Shown piece by piece: positions 42,042 to 51,514 of a stretch of DNA of 64,000 nt (positions are counted from its first letter, which is position 1; each line of letters begins with the position of its first letter). Position numbers and translations under genes: made by a program. The notes beneath the pieces are model-generated. The model saw nothing but the letters and a program-made list of their open reading frames with translations. It made no database searches and was not told where the DNA came from. The stretch comes from Mycolicibacterium crocinum (GTDB taxonomy: Bacteria; Actinomycetota; Actinomycetes; Mycobacteriales; Mycobacteriaceae), in assembly GCF_022370635.2 (NCBI RefSeq), contig NZ_CP092362.2, positions 744,001 to 808,000 on the forward strand. Direction: 5' to 3'.

Positions 42042-42188
42042 CGGAGACCATGGTGCGTCCGGTCACCCTTGGTCGCCACACGAATCGACGGATGTTCACC
42101 TGCCGGAAACCCGGCGACGACGGCCAGGTGGCTGGGTCGCGCCGCCGCGGATAGTCTCACTTGGCCTCCACATCAGCGCGGCCTTGGG

Positions 42189-42194
42189 TAGCTT
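42189..42194 (+). promoter_or_regulatory. -10 box of the oxidoreductase gene (leaderless)
   Basis: TAGCTT lies 8 nt before GTG 42203. Confidence 0.45.
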
Positions 42195-42202
42195 CGAAAA
42201 TC

Positions 42203-43219
42203 GTGCCCGCGCTGCCGAACCGCCAGATCCTCCTTCGCCGCCGCCCCTCGGGTCTGGTGCAACCCACCGACACCGAGCTGGTCACCACCGTCGCACCCGA
42301 CCTCGCCGAGGGGGAGGCGCTGTTGCGCACCACCTATGTGGGCCTCGACGCCGCGGTCCGCACCTGGCTGGACGACCAGCCGAGCTACCTGCCGCCGGTG
42401 CAACTGGGTGAGGTCATCCGGGCCGCCGGCATCGGCGAGGTCGTCGAATCACGCTGCGAAGCCTTCGCGGTCGGCGACATCGTCACCACGCTGACCGGTT
42501 TCCAGGACTACGCGATCATCCGCGACGACCTGTTCAGTACGCCGATTCCGGGCGAGACCGACCAGCTGGCCATCATGAGTGTGTACGGACCGACCGGTGC
42601 CACCGCCTATTTCGGGATGACCGACATCGGCCGCCCGAAAGAGGGCGAGACGGTAGTGGTGTCGGCGGCGGCCGGTGCCACCGGTTCGGTGGCCGGGCAG
42701 ATCGCCAAGATCGCCGGTGCCCGGGTGGTCGGCATCGCGGGTGGTCCCGACAAGTGCCGAGCCGTGGTCGAGGACTTCGGATTCGACGCCTGTATCGACT
42801 ACAAGAACGACGACATCCCGGCCGCGCTGAAAGTGCACTGCCCCAAGGGAGTTGACGTGTACTTCGACAATGTCGGCGGCCCGATCCTCAACGCTGTGCT
42901 GGGCCGGCTGGCGCCCAAGGCCCGGGTGGTGTTGTGCGGTGTCATCTCCAGTTATCTGACCGGTGAGCATCCCGGCCCCGCCAACTACGTCAACCTGCTG
43001 GCGAAAACCGCGTCGATGCAGGGGTTCAACGCCCTGGACATGTGGGGTCGCTTCGACGAGGCCTTCGCCGATCTGCGCCGCTGGGAATCCGAGGGCAAGC
43101 TGGTGCACCGCGAGACCGTCTTCGACGGCCTGGAAAGCTGCGTCGACGCGCTCAACGGGCTGTTCACCGGCGCCAACATCGGCAAGATGCTGGTGAAGGT
43201 CAGCGAACCGTCCAGCTGA
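42203..43219 (+). CDS. NADP-dependent oxidoreductase (zinc-less MDR, CurA-like)
   Basis: A 338-residue medium-chain reductase without zinc ligands. It has the N-terminal LRTTYVGLDAAVRTWL and the NADP-binding VVVSAAAGATGSVAGQIAKIAGARVVGIAG. VDVYFDNVGGPILNAVLG is typical of alkenal/curcumin reductases. It should reduce activated C=C bonds. GTG 42203 is favoured by an upstream -10 box. It ends 1 bp before the convergent xthA stop. Confidence 0.92.
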   Translation: MPALPNRQILLRRRPSGLVQPTDTELVTTVAPDLAEGEALLRTTYVGLDAAVRTWLDDQPSYLPPVQLGEVIRAAGIGEVVESRCEAFAVGDIVTTLTGFQDYAIIRDDLFSTPIPGETDQLAIMSVYGPTGATAYFGMTDIGRPKEGETVVVSAAAGATGSVAGQIAKIAGARVVGIAGGPDKCRAVVEDFGFDACIDYKNDDIPAALKVHCPKGVDVYFDNVGGPILNAVLGRLAPKARVVLCGVISSYLTGEHPGPANYVNLLAKTASMQGFNALDMWGRFDEAFADLRRWESEGKLVHRETVFDGLESCVDALNGLFTGANIGKMLVKVSEPSS

Positions 43220-43220
43220 C

Positions 43221-44048
43221 TCAGCGCCGCAGATCCACCAGCACCGGCGCGTGGTCGCTGGGGGAGGGATCGCCCTTCTTGCCGGGGCGGCGTTCGTCCT
43301 TGACGATCTCGGCATGCGTCACCCGTTCGGCCAATGCCGGTGAGCCGAGGATGAAGTCGATCCGCATGCCGCGGCGCTTCTGGAACGCGAGCTGGGTGTA
43401 GTCCCAGTAGGTGTAGACACCGGGGCCGGGCGTGAACGGGCGCACCACGTCGGTGAACTGGGTCTCGACGATGGCGTTGAACGCGTTGCGCTCCGGTTCC
43501 GACACGTGGGTGGCGCCGTCGAACACCGTGATGTCCCAGACGTCGTCGTCGGTCGGCGCGATGTTCCAATCGCCCACCAGGGCGATCGGTGCCTGTGGAT
43601 CCTTCTGCAACCACGACTCAGCCGTATTGCGCAGTGCGGCAAGCCATTCCAGCTTGTACTGATAGTGCGGATCGGCCAGGGTGCGACCGTTGGGCACATA
43701 CAGGCTCCAGACCCGTACGCCGCCGCAGGTGGCCGCCAGCGCGCGGGCCTCGGCCTTGGCGTCGTCGTCCTTGCCCCACGAGGGCTGGCCCTCGAAGCCC
43801 ACCTGGACGTCGTCGAAGCCGACGCGGGAAGCGATCGCCACCCCGTTCCACTGGTTGAACCCACAGTGCACCACCTCGTAGCCGGCTTCGAGGAACGGCA
43901 TGGTGGGGAACTGGTCATCGGAGCACTTGGTTTCCTGCATGGCCAGCACGTCGACGTCGCCGCGCTGCAGCCAGTCGGTGACCCGGTCCACCCTCGCGCG
44001 AATCGAATTCACGTTCCAAGTGGCCAGGCGTAAGACGTCGGCGGGCAT
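43221..44048 (-). CDS. xthA: Exodeoxyribonuclease III
   Basis: A 275-residue AP endonuclease/3'-5' exonuclease of base excision repair. Metal and catalytic motifs are present: ATWNVNSIRAR, LAMQETKCSDDQFP, VGDWNIAPTDDDVWD, RIDFILGSP and SDHAPVLVDL. The length is normal. It starts 3 bp after the acetyltransferase stop and so is probably transcribed with def and that gene. Confidence 0.97.
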   Translation of the reverse strand: MPADVLRLATWNVNSIRARVDRVTDWLQRGDVDVLAMQETKCSDDQFPTMPFLEAGYEVVHCGFNQWNGVAIASRVGFDDVQVGFEGQPSWGKDDDAKAEARALAATCGGVRVWSLYVPNGRTLADPHYQYKLEWLAALRNTAESWLQKDPQAPIALVGDWNIAPTDDDVWDITVFDGATHVSEPERNAFNAIVETQFTDVVRPFTPGPGVYTYWDYTQLAFQKRRGMRIDFILGSPALAERVTHAEIVKDERRPGKKGDPSPSDHAPVLVDLRR

Positions 44049-44051
44049 GGC

Positions 44052-44957
44052 CTACAGCGTACGGGGGCTCAACGAGCGGGCATCGACGTAGCGGTGGTGA
44101 TGGTGCAGTCGGAATCCGAGCTGGTGATACAGCAGGATCGCACCCGTGTTCTCGGTGAGAACCTGCACGTAAGCCCGGCTTGCACCGCGCTGCGCGCCCC
44201 AGTTGAGCAGGGCCTGGCACAGTCGTCGGGCATGCCCGCGCCTACGGTGCTCGGCGTTGACGTGCACCGCCGAGATACCCAGCCAGCGGGTGCCGTCCGG
44301 TGCGGTGGTCACCGCGCCACGCCCGACCGCGGCGTCGGCCAGGGCGGCGAACACGACCTCACCGTCCACGACCGCCGTCAGCACCTCGGCGGGCACGTCG
44401 CGTTCGTAGCAGGCCAGCCACGCCGCGTCGGGACGTTCGGTGAAGGTCACGGCCGGGTCAGCGGCGGCTTCGGTGAGATCGGTGACCATCACCCGGGTGT
44501 GCTTGATGCCGTCGGCCCGAATCGGCAGCAGCCGCTCCGGCAGCGCCAGCCACGGCTCCAGATTCCGCTGCGCGTACCAGTCGAGGATCGCAGGCAGCGA
44601 CGCGATGGTCGATGAGAAGTCGAGTGGCACAGCCGAATTCGCACGGCTGGTGTAACCGCCCGCAGCCCGCAGCAACCAGCCCTCGTGCCACCTCTGCTCG
44701 GTTCCCGGCCAGGCGAGCGCTGCGGCATGTTCGAGAGCCCGGATCTCCGAGGTTCGCACGGGAACAACGCTGAGTTCGCGCACCGCGACGACGTCGGCGG
44801 GCGGGACCTCGACCACACCGTCGGACTTGGTGCGCACCACGATCAGCGGATCGGCGGCCTGCAGTTCGCCGATCACATCCGTCATCGGCGGGGTCGTGCC
44901 CGCGGGCAGGCGGTAGCGGATGCTCACCCGGCTGCCGACCGGCGGCAGGCTGGCCAT
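44052..44957 (-). CDS. GNAT family N-acetyltransferase (Rv0428c-like)
   Basis: A 301-residue protein, the length of Rv0428c. The N-terminal part carries a small beta domain and an SH3-like stretch (GSRVSIRYRLPAG). The C-terminal GNAT domain has the acetyl-CoA loop VNAEHRRRGHARRLCQALL and YVQVLTENTGAILLYHQLGF. The substrate is unknown. ATG 44957 lies 4 bp after the def stop. Confidence 0.92.
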   Translation of the reverse strand: MASLPPVGSRVSIRYRLPAGTTPPMTDVIGELQAADPLIVVRTKSDGVVEVPPADVVAVRELSVVPVRTSEIRALEHAAALAWPGTEQRWHEGWLLRAAGGYTSRANSAVPLDFSSTIASLPAILDWYAQRNLEPWLALPERLLPIRADGIKHTRVMVTDLTEAAADPAVTFTERPDAAWLACYERDVPAEVLTAVVDGEVVFAALADAAVGRGAVTTAPDGTRWLGISAVHVNAEHRRRGHARRLCQALLNWGAQRGASRAYVQVLTENTGAILLYHQLGFRLHHHHRYVDARSLSPRTL

Positions 44958-44961
44958 CAGG

Positions 44962-45555
44962 TCAGTGACCGAACGGGTCGGGCACCTCACCGGGCGTCCA
45001 CGACAGGCCGGGAACACCCCAGCCGTTCTTCTTCGCGGTCTTCTTCGCTGCCCGCGCATGCCGGCCGATCAGCTTGTCGACATAGAGGAACCCGTCGAGG
45101 TGGCCGGTCTCGTGCTGCAGCATGCGGGCGAACAGGTCGTGCCCCTCAAGGGTGACCGGGTTGCCGTCGGCGTCCAGACCGGTGACCCGGGCCCACTTCG
45201 CCCGGCCGCACGGGAACGATTCGCCGGGCACCGACAGGCATCCCTCGTCGTCGTTGTCGGGGTCCGGCATCGTCTCGGGAATCTCCGAGGTCTCCAGCAC
45301 CGGATTGATCACCACGCCGCGGCGGCGGGTGGTCTTGCCGCGCTCGTCGGCGCAGTCGTAGACGAATAGCCGCTTGCCCACACCGATCTGGTTGGCCGCC
45401 AGCCCGACTCCGTTGGCCGCGTCCATCGTGTCGTACATATCCGTGATCAGATCGGCCAGATCCGCGGGCAGTGAACCGTCGTCGCCGACCGGCACTGGTT
45501 GGGTCGGTGTGTGCAGAACGGGATCACCCAGGATCACGATTGGTCTAACTGCCAT
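44962..45555 (-). CDS. def: Peptide deformylase
   Basis: A 197-residue metalloenzyme that removes the N-formyl group from nascent proteins. All three motifs are intact: [19 protein letters not shown] with the Cys ligand, and QHETGHLDG with the two His and catalytic Glu. ATG 45555 aligns with M. tuberculosis Def (MAV-RPI) and has a -10 box 8 nt upstream. It heads the def-acetyltransferase-xthA group. Confidence 0.98.
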   Translation of the reverse strand: MAVRPIVILGDPVLHTPTQPVPVGDDGSLPADLADLITDMYDTMDAANGVGLAANQIGVGKRLFVYDCADERGKTTRRRGVVINPVLETSEIPETMPDPDNDDEGCLSVPGESFPCGRAKWARVTGLDADGNPVTLEGHDLFARMLQHETGHLDGFLYVDKLIGRHARAAKKTAKKNGWGVPGLSWTPGEVPDPFGH

Positions 45556-45563
45556 GATCGGCA

Positions 45564-45569
45564 AGCTTA
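45564..45569 (-). promoter_or_regulatory. -10 box of def (leaderless)
   Basis: TAAGCT on the minus strand lies 8 nt before ATG 45555, with no ribosome site between. Confidence 0.5.
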
Positions 45570-45681
45570 AGTCAGCCGACGCGCGGGCTTGGCTGCCGTC
45601 CCAACCGGCTCCACCGTGATTGAATGAGCGCCAAGCAACGGGACTTCTTCTTCAGGTCTTCGAAAGGGTCAGCAGATCGAA

Positions 45682-45990
45682 ATGGACGGCGCCATGGCAC
45701 GGGCCGAGCGGTCTAATGACGACGCCGATCTCCCCGACGGGTTGAGTCGCCGCGAATACGACGTCCTGGCGTTCGAGCGGCAGTGGTGGAAGTACGCCGG
45801 CGCCAAGGAAGAGGCCATCAAGGAACTCTTCTCGATGTCGGCCACCCGCTACTACCAGGTGCTCAACGCCCTGGTCGACCGCCCCGAGGCGCTGGCCGCT
45901 GATCCGATGCTGGTCAAGCGGCTGCGACGGCTGCGGGCGAGCCGGCAGAAGGCCCGCGCGGCCCGCCGCCTCGGCTTCGAGGTCCCCTGA
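45682..45990 (+). CDS. DUF3263 protein (Rv0430-like)
   Basis: A 102-residue helical protein with the DUF3263 core: LSRREYDVLAFERQWWKYAGAK and FSMSATRYYQVLNALVDRPEAL, which looks like a helix-turn-helix. A basic C-terminus (RLRRLRASRQKARAARR) suggests nucleic-acid contact. The neighbourhood def / DUF3263 / VirR-like / sodC is as in M. tuberculosis. Function is unproven. A second in-frame ATG lies at 45694. Confidence 0.88.
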   Translation: MDGAMARAERSNDDADLPDGLSRREYDVLAFERQWWKYAGAKEEAIKELFSMSATRYYQVLNALVDRPEALAADPMLVKRLRRLRASRQKARAARRLGFEVP

Positions 45991-46017
45991 TTTTTCTCCG
46001 TAGGCGGCGCCCCTGGT

Positions 46018-46023
46018 TACAGT
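46018..46023 (+). promoter_or_regulatory. -10 box of the Rv0431-like gene (leaderless)
   Basis: TACAGT lies 7 nt before ATG 46031. It excludes the upstream GTG 46022, which would overlap the box. Confidence 0.55.
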
Positions 46024-46030
46024 GGGCGCG

Positions 46031-46492
46031 ATGAACGACCGCGTACCTGATTCCTCCGGGCTGCCGCTGCGCGCCATGGTCATGGTGCTGCTCTTCCTCG
46101 GCGTGATCTTCCTGCTGGTCGGTTTCCAGGCCATGGGCTCGGGCAATGACAGCAGCAGTGACGACACGGCGACGCGGACGGTCACCACCACGACGTCGAA
46201 GACATCGGCCGCGCCCGCGGCCAAGGCCGACGTGCGGGTGTTCAACGTCGGCGAAGGTGAAGGTGCGGCCGGGCGGATCGGTGACCGGCTGCGCGAGGCC
46301 GGCTGGAATGTCACCGAAACAAGCAACCTCCAGGTGCCGCCGCTGCCCGCCACGACCGTGTACTACGGCACGACCGACGGGGAGCAGGCCGCTGCCGAGT
46401 CGGTGGCCAAGGTGCTCAACGCGCCGGTGGCCCCGAGAATCCCGGAAATCGCCGAGCAGCCACCGGGCGTGATTGTTCTGGTGACCGGATAG
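46031..46492 (+). CDS. LytR_C-domain membrane protein (Rv0431/VirR-like)
   Basis: A 153-residue protein with one N-terminal membrane segment ([18 protein letters not shown]), a Thr/Ser-rich linker and an extracytoplasmic LytR_C domain ([20 protein letters not shown], then TTVYYGTT). The M. tuberculosis homologue, VirR, affects envelope integrity and vesicle release. The start follows the leaderless promoter. sodC begins 10 bp after the stop with its own -10 box overlapping this stop. Confidence 0.88.
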   Translation: MNDRVPDSSGLPLRAMVMVLLFLGVIFLLVGFQAMGSGNDSSSDDTATRTVTTTTSKTSAAPAAKADVRVFNVGEGEGAAGRIGDRLREAGWNVTETSNLQVPPLPATTVYYGTTDGEQAAAESVAKVLNAPVAPRIPEIAEQPPGVIVLVTG

Positions 46493-46495
46493 GCT
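46490..46495 (+). promoter_or_regulatory. -10 box of sodC (leaderless)
   Basis: TAGGCT lies 7 nt before ATG 46503 and contains the TAG stop codon of the previous gene. Confidence 0.55.
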
Positions 46496-46502
46496 TCGGC
46501 TC

Positions 46503-47246
46503 ATGGTCACCGTCAGCCCGCTGAGAACTGCCGCCGCCGTCCTGTTCGTCGCTCCCGTCGCCGTGTTGGGCGCGTGCAGCCCCAACGAACCGATCGCCTC
46601 GCAGCCCGGTACCCCGCCTGCGGTGTGGACCGGTTCCCCGGCGCCGGCCGCCGCGGGCGAAGACAGCCACGGCGCCGGCCATGGCCAGGAGGCCCAGGGC
46701 GCCCCGCAGGCATCGGCGTCCAGCGCCGACACCCTCACCGCGCAGATCAAGACCGCCGACGGCACCCAGGTCGCCGCGGCGACCTTCGAGTTCCAGGACG
46801 GCTTCGCGACCGTCACCGTGCAGACCACCGGCACGGGCAAACTGGCGCCGGGCTTCCACGGCATGCATCTGCATTCGTTCGCCAAGTGCGAGCCGAACTC
46901 CGTCGCACCGACCGGCGGCGCGCCCGGTGACTTCCTGTCCGCGGGTGGCCACTTCCAGGCCGGCGGCCACACCGGGCATCCCGCCAGTGGCGACCTGGCC
47001 TCGCTGCAGGTCCGCGAGGACGGTTCGGCGATGCTGGTGACCACGACCAACTCGTTCACCAAGCAGGACCTGCTGGGCGGCAACGGGACGGCGATCATCA
47101 TCCACGCCGACGCCGACAACTTCGCCAACATCCCGCCGGAGCGCTACCAGCAGATCCAGGGCGGCGCACCCGGTCCGGACGAAGCCACGATGGCCACCGG
47201 CGATGCCGGCAAGCGGGTGGCGTGCGGTGTCATCGGCACCGGCTAA
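46503..47246 (+). CDS. sodC: Superoxide dismutase lipoprotein (Cu,Zn family)
   Basis: A 247-residue lipoprotein (lipobox VLGAC, Cys25), anchored outside the membrane to remove superoxide. A His/Gly/Ala-rich linker precedes the domain. Copper ligands are in [10 protein letters not shown] and [26 protein letters not shown] holds further His. The disulfide Cys are in FAKCEPN and [10 protein letters not shown]. tuberculosis SodC is reported to bind copper without zinc, and this close homologue may be the same. The end overlaps the next gene. Confidence 0.96.
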   Translation: MVTVSPLRTAAAVLFVAPVAVLGACSPNEPIASQPGTPPAVWTGSPAPAAAGEDSHGAGHGQEAQGAPQASASSADTLTAQIKTADGTQVAAATFEFQDGFATVTVQTTGTGKLAPGFHGMHLHSFAKCEPNSVAPTGGAPGDFLSAGGHFQAGGHTGHPASGDLASLQVREDGSAMLVTTTNSFTKQDLLGGNGTAIIIHADADNFANIPPERYQQIQGGAPGPDEATMATGDAGKRVACGVIGTG

Positions 47247-48375
47247 AAGTCCAGCGGAGAAGCCCGGCCGGATCGACTTCGCCGGTTCACCCCGGCCGAC
47301 ACTCGGCGTCGAATGGGAGTTCGCCCTGATCGATGCGACCACCCGCGACCTCAGCAATGAGGCGGCCGCGGTGATCGCCGATGTGGGCGAGAACCCGCAC
47401 ATCCATAAAGAGCTGCTGCGCAACACCATTGAGGTCGTCACCGGTGTGTGTGACACCGTCGACGAGGCCATGGTCGATCTCAAGGGGACGTTGCGCAGCG
47501 CGCGTGAGATCGTGCACGAACGCGGCATGGAGCTGTTCTGCGCGGGCACCCATCCGTTCGCGTCGTGGTCCACCCAGAAGTTGACCGACGCCCCGCGCTA
47601 CGCCGAGTTGATCAAGCGGACCCAGTGGTGGGGACGGCAGATGCTGATCTGGGGTGTGCACGTGCACATCGGGGTGTCGTCGGCCCACAAGGTGATGCCG
47701 ATCATCTCCTCGCTGCTCAATCAATATCCGCATCTGCTGGCGCTGTCGGCGTCGTCGCCGTTCTGGGCCGGCGATGACACCGGCTATGCGAGCAACCGGG
47801 CGATGATGTTCCAGCAGTTGCCGACGGCGGGCCTGCCGTTCCAGTTCCAGACCTGGCGGCAGTTCGAGCGGTTCGTGCACGACCAGAAGAAGACCGGCAT
47901 CATCGATCACATCAACGAAGTGCGTTGGGACATCAGGCCGTCGCCGCATCTGGGCACCATCGAGGTGCGGGTGTTCGACGGCGTGTCCAATCTGCGGGAG
48001 CTCGCGGCCCTGGTGGCGCTCACGCACTGCCTGGTGGTCGATCTGGACCGTCGGCTGGAGGCCGGCGAGCAGCTGCCGGTGATGCCGCCGTGGCACGTGC
48101 AGGAGAACAAGTGGCGCGCCGCGCGCTACGGCTTGGATGCCATCATCATCCTGGACGCCGACAGCAACGAACGGCTGGTCACCGAAGATCTCGATGACCT
48201 GTTGACCCGGCTGCAGCCGGTTGCCGAATCGTTGCACTGTGCAGACGAATTGGCCGCGGTGGCCGACATTCCGAGGCGCGGCGCGTCATACCAGCGCCAG
48301 CACCGGGTAGCCGAGGAGAACGGCGGCGACCTGCACGCGGTGGTTGACTCGTTGGTCGGGGAGCTGGACATCTAG
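47227..48375 (+). CDS. Glutamate-cysteine ligase family 2 protein (YbdK/Rv0433-like)
   Basis: A 382-residue carboxylate-amine ligase. Core motifs are [46 protein letters not shown] and [16 protein letters not shown]. Members form gamma-glutamyl bonds with ATP. Mycobacteria use mycothiol, so the true substrate may not be cysteine. The start is uncertain: GTG 47227 (20-bp overlap with sodC) is shown, ATG 47203 is possible. Length is close to Rv0433. Confidence 0.9.
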   Translation: MSSAPAKSPAEKPGRIDFAGSPRPTLGVEWEFALIDATTRDLSNEAAAVIADVGENPHIHKELLRNTIEVVTGVCDTVDEAMVDLKGTLRSAREIVHERGMELFCAGTHPFASWSTQKLTDAPRYAELIKRTQWWGRQMLIWGVHVHIGVSSAHKVMPIISSLLNQYPHLLALSASSPFWAGDDTGYASNRAMMFQQLPTAGLPFQFQTWRQFERFVHDQKKTGIIDHINEVRWDIRPSPHLGTIEVRVFDGVSNLRELAALVALTHCLVVDLDRRLEAGEQLPVMPPWHVQENKWRAARYGLDAIIILDADSNERLVTEDLDDLLTRLQPVAESLHCADELAAVADIPRRGASYQRQHRVAEENGGDLHAVVDSLVGELDI

Positions 48376-48391
48376 GCATCTGGAGGCACCC

Positions 48392-48727
48392 ATGAGGATT
48401 CGACGACTGGGATTTGCGGTGGTGGCTGCGGCCGTCGTCCTGACCGGCGGTGGTTGTGCCAAGGCGATCACCGGCACCCCGGTGGCCACGCCCGGTGAAG
48501 CCGGTAAGGGCATGGTGCCCGCCGATCTGCTCACCACCACGTGTCGTGAATACCTGACCATGGACGTCGTCACCCGCCGTGAGGTCATCAAGGCCATCGG
48601 CAAGAGCGGCAACCAACTGGTCGCGATGAATCCCGAGCTGTGGGCCGGGGTCGCCGGTGCGCTGTGCGGATTCGTCGATCCCAGCGCGCCGGTCAAGGAC
48701 GTCGTCTTAGGTCAAGGCATTCGGTAG
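48392..48727 (+). CDS. Small putative lipoprotein
   Basis: A 111-residue protein with a signal sequence (RIRRLGFAVVAAAVVLTGGGC). Cys23 follows GGG, so the lipobox is atypical. The mature part has a Cys pair (LLTTTCREYL and GALCGFVDP) and is helical. GGAGG lies 5 nt before ATG 48392. It sits between the Rv0433- and Rv0434-like genes and ends 2 bp before the next start. No family recognised. Confidence 0.75.
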   Translation: MRIRRLGFAVVAAAVVLTGGGCAKAITGTPVATPGEAGKGMVPADLLTTTCREYLTMDVVTRREVIKAIGKSGNQLVAMNPELWAGVAGALCGFVDPSAPVKDVVLGQGIR

Positions 48728-48729
48728 CG

Positions 48730-49368
48730 ATGACCGTCCAACCGATGTTCCCGTTACAGGCGGCTTTGTTGCCGGGAGAATCGTTGCCGTTGCGCATTTT
48801 TGAGCCGCGCTACTCGCAGCTTGTACGGGATTGCCTCGAGATGACCGACCCGGCGTTCGGGGTGGTGCTGATCAGCCGCGGCCGCGAGGTCGGCGGCGGC
48901 GATGTCCGCAGCGACGTCGGGACGCTGGCCCGCATCACCGAGTACGCCGATCAGGGGATGGGCCGCTACCAGCTGGCAACCGTTGTGGGCGAACGGATTC
49001 GGGTGCGCGAGTGGCTCGATGACGACCCATACCCGCGGGCCGACATCGAGCCCTGGCCCGACGAGCCGGGCCCGCCGGTGACGCATGAGCGGATCGGCGA
49101 GATCGTCGATGCGATGCTCGCGTTGTTCGAGCGGATCGTCAGCGCGCAGGGTGCGCAGCTGCGCCCCGATGCCCTTGCCGTCGAGCCGGAGGTGGCCGAC
49201 GACCCGTCCTGGCACATCTACACACTGGCGTCGCGGGTGCCGATGGGGCAGGCCGACCGCTACGCGGTGCTGGCTGCACCGACGCTGGCGGAGCGGGTCG
49301 ACGTCCTGGCTGACGCGATCGAAACCGTCTCTGCGATGGTCGAATTCCAGATCGCCAGCGACGAGTAG
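48730..49368 (+). CDS. Lon N-terminal (LAN) domain protein (Rv0434-like)
   Basis: A 212-residue protein made of the substrate-recognition domain of Lon without ATPase or protease parts: MFPLQAALLPGESLPLRIFEPRYSQLV, then VLISRGREVGGGDVRSDVGTLARI. The C-terminal half is helical. The role is unknown. It ends just before a palindromic unit that separates it from a convergent methyltransferase gene. Confidence 0.92.
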   Translation: MTVQPMFPLQAALLPGESLPLRIFEPRYSQLVRDCLEMTDPAFGVVLISRGREVGGGDVRSDVGTLARITEYADQGMGRYQLATVVGERIRVREWLDDDPYPRADIEPWPDEPGPPVTHERIGEIVDAMLALFERIVSAQGAQLRPDALAVEPEVADDPSWHIYTLASRVPMGQADRYAVLAAPTLAERVDVLADAIETVSAMVEFQIASDE

Positions 49369-49374
49369 TCTTTC

Positions 49375-49441
49375 CGCATCGACTCTGCGGTGAGCGTGCC
49401 TGTACGGGGACAGACGGCGCACTGGGCGCAGACTCGATGCG
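49375..49441. repeat. Orphan palindromic unit between convergent genes
   Basis: Arms CGCATCGACTCTGCG (49375-49389) and CGCAGACTCGATGCG (49427-49441) pair at 14 of 15 positions around a 37-base loop, which itself holds CTGTACGGGGACAG. Size and layout resemble the units that bracket the two nuclease genes, but the sequence differs and there is a single copy. It may also act as a terminator for both convergent genes. Confidence 0.7.
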
Positions 49442-49447
49442 CTGGGC

Positions 49448-50353
49448 TCAGAGCTTTCGGGCATCCAACAGGACGGTGTCGGGCACGGGATCCTCGAGAT
49501 CGTCGGGTGCGGGCCGCTGGTAATGCGCCATCAGGTCGACCGCGGAGATCGCGGTGACCTCCCAACCGTGATCGGTCAACCACTTCTCGACGTCGGTGCG
49601 CGCCTCCATGTACCAGAGCCGGGTGACGTCCGGGATTTCTGGACCGCCGGCTTCGGCGGCGGCTCGTCGTGCCTGCGCCATCCGTTCCTGGCGGCGGGCG
49701 AGCTGCTCGGCGGAGTAGAACACCTCGCCGAACGCCTCGACCGAAAGCCTGCTGCCCGGGGCGCTCAGCTCATCGATCTGCTCGAACAGCGCATCCTGCG
49801 CGGCGGCAGGCAGATACGGCAGCAGACCCTCTGCCGACCACGCAGTCGGAGTGGCCGGATCAAAACCGGCCTGGCGCAACGCCGTTGGCCAGTCGTGGCG
49901 CAGATCGACCGCCACCGCGGCGTACCCCGCGGCGGGCTTTGCCTGATGCTCGGCGAGCACCTGCTGCTTGAACTCGAGCACCTTCGGTTGGTCGATCTCG
50001 TAGATCGTCGTGTCGCTGATCCAGGGCAGTCGCCAGGCGCGGGTGTCGAGGCCGGCGGCCAGGATCACGGCCTGGTCCAATCCGTTGGCGCCGGCGGTGG
50101 TGAAGAACTCGTCGAAGAACTTGGTGCGAGAGGCGATGTAGGCGGCCAAAGCCTGGGCCCGCACCGGATTCTCGGACAGGAATTGGCTCTTCCAGCCGGC
50201 CTCGACGGCCGCTTCGATGAAGAAGTGCGCGTACGGGTCTAGGTAGAGCGGACATTCGGCATCTGCCTCGACCGCCCTCGCGCTGGCGACGCCCAGGGCG
50301 GTGGCGCCGACTCCCTCGGTGATGTCCCAGCTGTCGTCGTCGGTTCGGCTCAC
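49448..50353 (-). CDS. SAM-dependent methyltransferase (TIGR00027 family)
   Basis: A 301-residue class I methyltransferase. SAM-binding motif I reads QAVILAAGLDTRAWRLPW; EIDQPKVLEFK and AWSAEGLLPYLP are typical of the expanded mycobacterial family related to leucine carboxyl methyltransferases. The substrate is unknown. GTG 50353 overlaps the mnhG stop by GTGA, making it the seventh, translationally coupled gene of the Mrp operon. Confidence 0.9.
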   Translation of the reverse strand: MSRTDDDSWDITEGVGATALGVASARAVEADAECPLYLDPYAHFFIEAAVEAGWKSQFLSENPVRAQALAAYIASRTKFFDEFFTTAGANGLDQAVILAAGLDTRAWRLPWISDTTIYEIDQPKVLEFKQQVLAEHQAKPAAGYAAVAVDLRHDWPTALRQAGFDPATPTAWSAEGLLPYLPAAAQDALFEQIDELSAPGSRLSVEAFGEVFYSAEQLARRQERMAQARRAAAEAGGPEIPDVTRLWYMEARTDVEKWLTDHGWEVTAISAVDLMAHYQRPAPDDLEDPVPDTVLLDARKL

Positions 50354-50700
50354 GGTTCCCGGTTCGCTCCCTCGGTGTTGTCGTCGCGCATCTCGTCGAC
50401 CGTCAACTCGTCGCTGACCTTCTGTTCACGGTAGGCCAGCTGCCCGACCCGGTGTGCGATCACCGGCGCGGTGATCAGGGTGAACATCGCGGTCAGTACG
50501 AGCATGCCGACGTCGGCATTGCCGGACAGCCGGATCGTCGCGCCGCCGAGCACCAGCACCAGCCCCAGGACCTGCGGTTTGGTGGCAGCGTGCATGCGGG
50601 TCAGGGTGTCCGGGAAGCGCAGCACACCGATGGCCGCGGTCAGCGCCAGCGCGGAGCCGGCCAGCACCAGAATGGCGGCGAGCAGATCGAGGACATTCAT
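50350..50700 (-). CDS. mnhG: Mrp antiporter subunit G
   Basis: A 116-residue protein with three membrane segments and the PhaG/MnhG signature ALTAAIGVLRFPDTLTRMHAATKPQVLGLVLVLGG. The C-terminal tail is acidic. ATG 50700 overlaps the mnhF stop by ATGA. It is part of the multi-subunit cation/proton antiporter. Confidence 0.93.
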   Translation of the reverse strand: MNVLDLLAAILVLAGSALALTAAIGVLRFPDTLTRMHAATKPQVLGLVLVLGGATIRLSGNADVGMLVLTAMFTLITAPVIAHRVGQLAYREQKVSDELTVDEMRDDNTEGANREP

Positions 50701-50972
50701 CGGTCGTCTCGTCCCGCGATGTCGGGCACGCGGAACCGGGCCACGCTGACGGAGCCGACGAAGCTGATCAACGCCAGCGCCGCCAGGCTGTAGGTGACGG
50801 TGGTGTCCAGGCTGAACGCCGCCCAGGTGCCGATGCCGCACATCGTCACCGCAACCAGGGTGTCGACCGCCACCAGCCGGTCCAAGGTGCTCGGACCCAG
50901 CAGCAACCGGATCATCGTCACCGCGGCCGCCGCGATCAGCATCACGCCCGAGAGCACCCACACGACTGTCAC
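50697..50972 (-). CDS. mnhF: Mrp antiporter subunit F
   Basis: A 91-residue protein with three membrane segments. RLLLGPSTLDRLVAVDTLV is the MrpF core. GTG 50972 overlaps the mnhE stop by GTGA, which fixes the start; an earlier in-frame start would lie within mnhE. Confidence 0.93.
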   Translation of the reverse strand: MTVVWVLSGVMLIAAAAVTMIRLLLGPSTLDRLVAVDTLVAVTMCGIGTWAAFSLDTTVTYSLAALALISFVGSVSVARFRVPDIAGRDDR

Positions 50973-51514
50973 GATTGGACCCCCTCTTCGGATTCGCTTG
51001 CCGCAGGTCGCCATTCGGAGTCGCGCTCGAATGCGGCGATCAGCAGCTGTTCCAACTGCGTGAGCTGCCGGTAGAACCGCTCCACCGAGCGCTGGGATCC
51101 CACGTCGAGCACATGGACGTACACCAGCCGGCGGGCCTGGTCGATCTCCAGCACGATCGTCCCCGGGGTGAGGTTCATGATGTTGACCGCAAGGGCCAGA
51201 ACGAGATCGGACTTCAGCGCCAGGTGGCCGCGCAGCACCGCCGACAGCGGTGGCTTACCCGGGCGGATCGCCAGCCAGGCCACCTGCACCGAGGACTGCA
51301 TCAGCCACCACGTCACATGCAGGGCCAGGCGCAGCAGCGACAGCGGATGCAGCCGGCCCTGCACCGGCACCGACGGCAGGGGCAGCAGCAGCGTGATCAG
51401 CAGCGCCACCGCCAGTCCGGACAGCACGTTGGCCACCGACACGGTGCCCCACAGCAGCAGCCACACCAGGGTCAGCCACACCAGTGTCCAGATCCGAAGT
51501 GCCCACGCCCTCAT
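50969..51514 (-). CDS. mnhE: Mrp antiporter subunit E
   Basis: A 181-residue protein with two or three N-terminal membrane segments and the MrpE region ALAVNIMNLTPGTIVLEID, followed by a cytoplasmic tail. ATG 51514 overlaps the mnhD stop by ATGA. Confidence 0.93.
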   Translation of the reverse strand: MRAWALRIWTLVWLTLVWLLLWGTVSVANVLSGLAVALLITLLLPLPSVPVQGRLHPLSLLRLALHVTWWLMQSSVQVAWLAIRPGKPPLSAVLRGHLALKSDLVLALAVNIMNLTPGTIVLEIDQARRLVYVHVLDVGSQRSVERFYRQLTQLEQLLIAAFERDSEWRPAASESEEGVQS

